From Candidatus Saccharimonadota bacterium (lineage in GTDB: Bacteria > Patescibacteriota > Saccharimonadia > Saccharimonadales > Saccharimonadaceae): a stretch of DNA of 7,526 nucleotides. Each line of letters starts with the position of its first letter. The first letter of the stretch is position 1. Shown in pieces: positions 6,757-7,526 of this stretch. The DNA lies in NCBI GenBank assembly GCA_002861585.1, contig PJQJ01000020.1, positions 60,121-67,646 on the forward strand, read 5' to 3'. The notes beneath the pieces were generated by a model that saw only the letters and a list, made by a program, of their open reading frames with translations, was not told the DNA's origin and made no database searches. A program made the translations under genes and the position numbers.

Positions 6757-6810
6757 GTGATAGCACCTGCGCTAGCACCAAAAGGTCCACCTCTGTTATA
6801 CTACTGGTGA
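6757..6810 (+). CDS. Possible 17-codon leader ORF coupled to argS
   Basis: GTG-started ORF encoding MIAPALAPKGPPLLYYW, then TGA at 6808-6810. The TGA shares its A with the argS ATG (TGATG), a classical termination-reinitiation arrangement. It has ideal Shine-Dalgarno spacing. There are no Arg codons, so it is not an arginine attenuator of the usual kind; the Pro-Pro and Trp-stop end might slow ribosomes. It would only be translated on transcripts reading through from the 5206 gene, because the proposed argS promoter lies inside it. It could be chance: short GTG ORFs are common. Confidence 0.35.
   Translation: MIAPALAPKGPPLLYYW
6761..6779. repeat. Direct repeat TAGCACC x2 before argS
   Basis: TAGCACC occurs at 6761-6767 and 6773-6779, a 12-bp period. 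The first copy can pair with GGTG at 6756-6759 as a 4-bp hairpin. It lies just upstream of the argS extended -10. A protein-binding site or a minor RNA structure is possible; evidence is slight. Confidence 0.25.
6794..6802 (+). promoter_or_regulatory. Extended -10 promoter of argS, leaderless arrangement
   Basis: TGTTATACT combines the extended -10 TG (6794-6795) at the correct one-base spacing with TATACT (6797-6802, 5/6). It ends 7 nt before the argS ATG, predicting a transcript that begins at or next to the start codon. No clear -35 lies at 17 bp; extended -10 promoters often do without one. Confidence 0.6.
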
Positions 6811-7526
6811 TGAAGACTATTGCAGATACTATTGATTCGGTTGTGGCTGAATTATTCGACCTGTCGGAGCGACCTGCTGTCGTCGTGACTCGACCCGAGC
6901 CGCAATTTGGTGATTTTGCTACGAACATTGCGTTGCAACTTGCGAAACCCCTTGGAAAAAATCCGCGGTTAGTTGCCGAAGAAATTGCTGAAAGGTTACG
7001 TACACAAGGAAGTTTTCACGATGTTTCCGTTGCTGGACCTGGTTTTATTAATGTCCGGCTAACCGACAGCGCGCTGCTTCAGATGCTCGATTCTCCACCG
7101 CAGCAAACATATGCTGGCCAGACGATTGTGACCGAATACTCTGACCCTAATCCTTTTAAGGTTCTGCACGCTGGGCACCTGTATACGACGCTTGTGGGCG
7201 ACGGCATCTCTCGACTCTTAGAAGTAGCGGGAGGAACGGTGCATCGGGTGAATTTCGGTGGAGATGTAGGGCTTCATGTCGGCAAGACGATGTGGGCAAT
7301 TCTACAGGAGCTTGGTGGCGAGAATCCTCAGGGGTTGCAGCAGGTAGAAGAGTCTAAGCGTTTGGAGTGGGTGAGCGCTCTTTATGTAAAGGGTAACAAT
7401 GCGTACGATGATGATGAAGCGGCTAAAGCGCAAATCATAGAATTGAACAAAAGGGTGTATCAGCTGCATAGGGACGGTGACAAAGAGACACCATTCGCAC
7501 AGATCTACTGGACCTGTCGTGAGTGG
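6810..7526 (+). CDS. argS: Arginyl-tRNA synthetase, N-terminal part (3'-truncated by window)
   Basis: 239 codons are visible of a usual 550-600. The enzyme charges tRNA-Arg with arginine using ATP in the cytoplasm. The N-terminal Add1-type domain carries FGDFATNIA (33-41), and the GPGFINV block is followed by the class I catalytic core. The HIGH motif is HAGH (120-123) within YSDPNPFKVLHAGHLYT. It is followed by GGDVGLHVGKTMWA, which fits the ArgS GD(W/V)G block. The KMSKS region would lie beyond the window. The form of the HIGH region resembles Saccharibacteria sequences as I recall them. The ATG at 6810 gives the expected N-terminus and shares its A with the TGA of a small upstream ORF. An extended -10 lies 7 nt upstream. 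No truncation or frameshift is seen inside the visible part. Confidence 0.96.
   Translation, partial: MKTIADTIDSVVAELFDLSERPAVVVTRPEPQFGDFATNIALQLAKPLGKNPRLVAEEIAERLRTQGSFHDVSVAGPGFINVRLTDSALLQMLDSPPQQTYAGQTIVTEYSDPNPFKVLHAGHLYTTLVGDGISRLLEVAGGTVHRVNFGGDVGLHVGKTMWAILQELGGENPQGLQQVEESKRLEWVSALYVKGNNAYDDDEAAKAQIIELNKRVYQLHRDGDKETPFAQIYWTCREW

Noticed and set aside
6751..6775. T-box-like sequence (GGGGTGATAGCACCTGCG) before argS
   Set aside because: It resembles the T-box consensus only loosely. There is no room for a specifier stem-loop in the 68-nt gap, and no terminator/antiterminator pair is visible.

Overview
All genes in this window lie on the plus strand, with short gaps or overlaps. The sequence is near 47-50% G+C by eye. 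TGA acts as a stop codon (it ends pyrG), so the UGA=Gly code of Gracilibacteria/Absconditabacteria is not in use. The ArgS HIGH region (SDPNPFKVLHAGHLYT), the form of CTP synthase, and a tail-fibre-like protein starting MARLPTPGGDDDVWG together remind me of Patescibacteria (CPR), most likely a Saccharibacteria-like genome. That placement is inference from memory of these families and needs a search.

Layout: (1) 1-699 is the 3' part of a glycoside hydrolase family 16 gene (laminarinase type), with its N-terminus outside the window. (2) 746-2350 is a complete CTP synthase (pyrG). (3) 2347-3237 overlaps pyrG by 4 bp and encodes a secreted, C-terminally membrane-anchored protein resembling the WxL-interacting (DUF916-like) group. 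(4) 3267-3908 encodes a secreted beta-rich protein with four cysteines, possibly the surface partner of (3). (5) 3975-5198 encodes a phage-tail-fibre-like protein with two HTH (His-Thr-His) motifs and a C-terminal beta domain. (6) 5206-6741 encodes a two-domain protein: an N-terminal lectin-like beta domain and a C-terminal putative metal-dependent hydrolase. (7) 6810-7526 is the 5' part of argS (arginyl-tRNA synthetase), cut by the window end.

The surface and tail-like genes sit between two housekeeping genes. No capsid, portal, terminase, integrase or tail-tube genes are visible. A plausible reading is a small cell-surface or host-interaction cluster: a polysaccharide hydrolase, an anchored protein and its partner, a fibre, and an enzyme-bearing fibre-like protein. 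For a presumed epibiont this is attractive but unproven.

The clearest regulatory pattern is that four starts (pyrG, the 3267 gene, the 5206 gene, argS) have a 5/6 or 6/6 match to the sigma-70 -10 box only 6-8 nt upstream of ATG, and a fifth (2347) has a weaker one. None of them has a convincing Shine-Dalgarno sequence. This predicts leaderless mRNAs. The exception is 3975, with a normally spaced promoter about 50 bp upstream. The one strong Shine-Dalgarno sequence (6746-6751) precedes a 17-codon GTG-started ORF whose TGA overlaps the argS ATG. No tRNA, rRNA, CRISPR array, IS element or convincing intrinsic terminator was seen, and no gene-free stretch exceeds about 75 bp.
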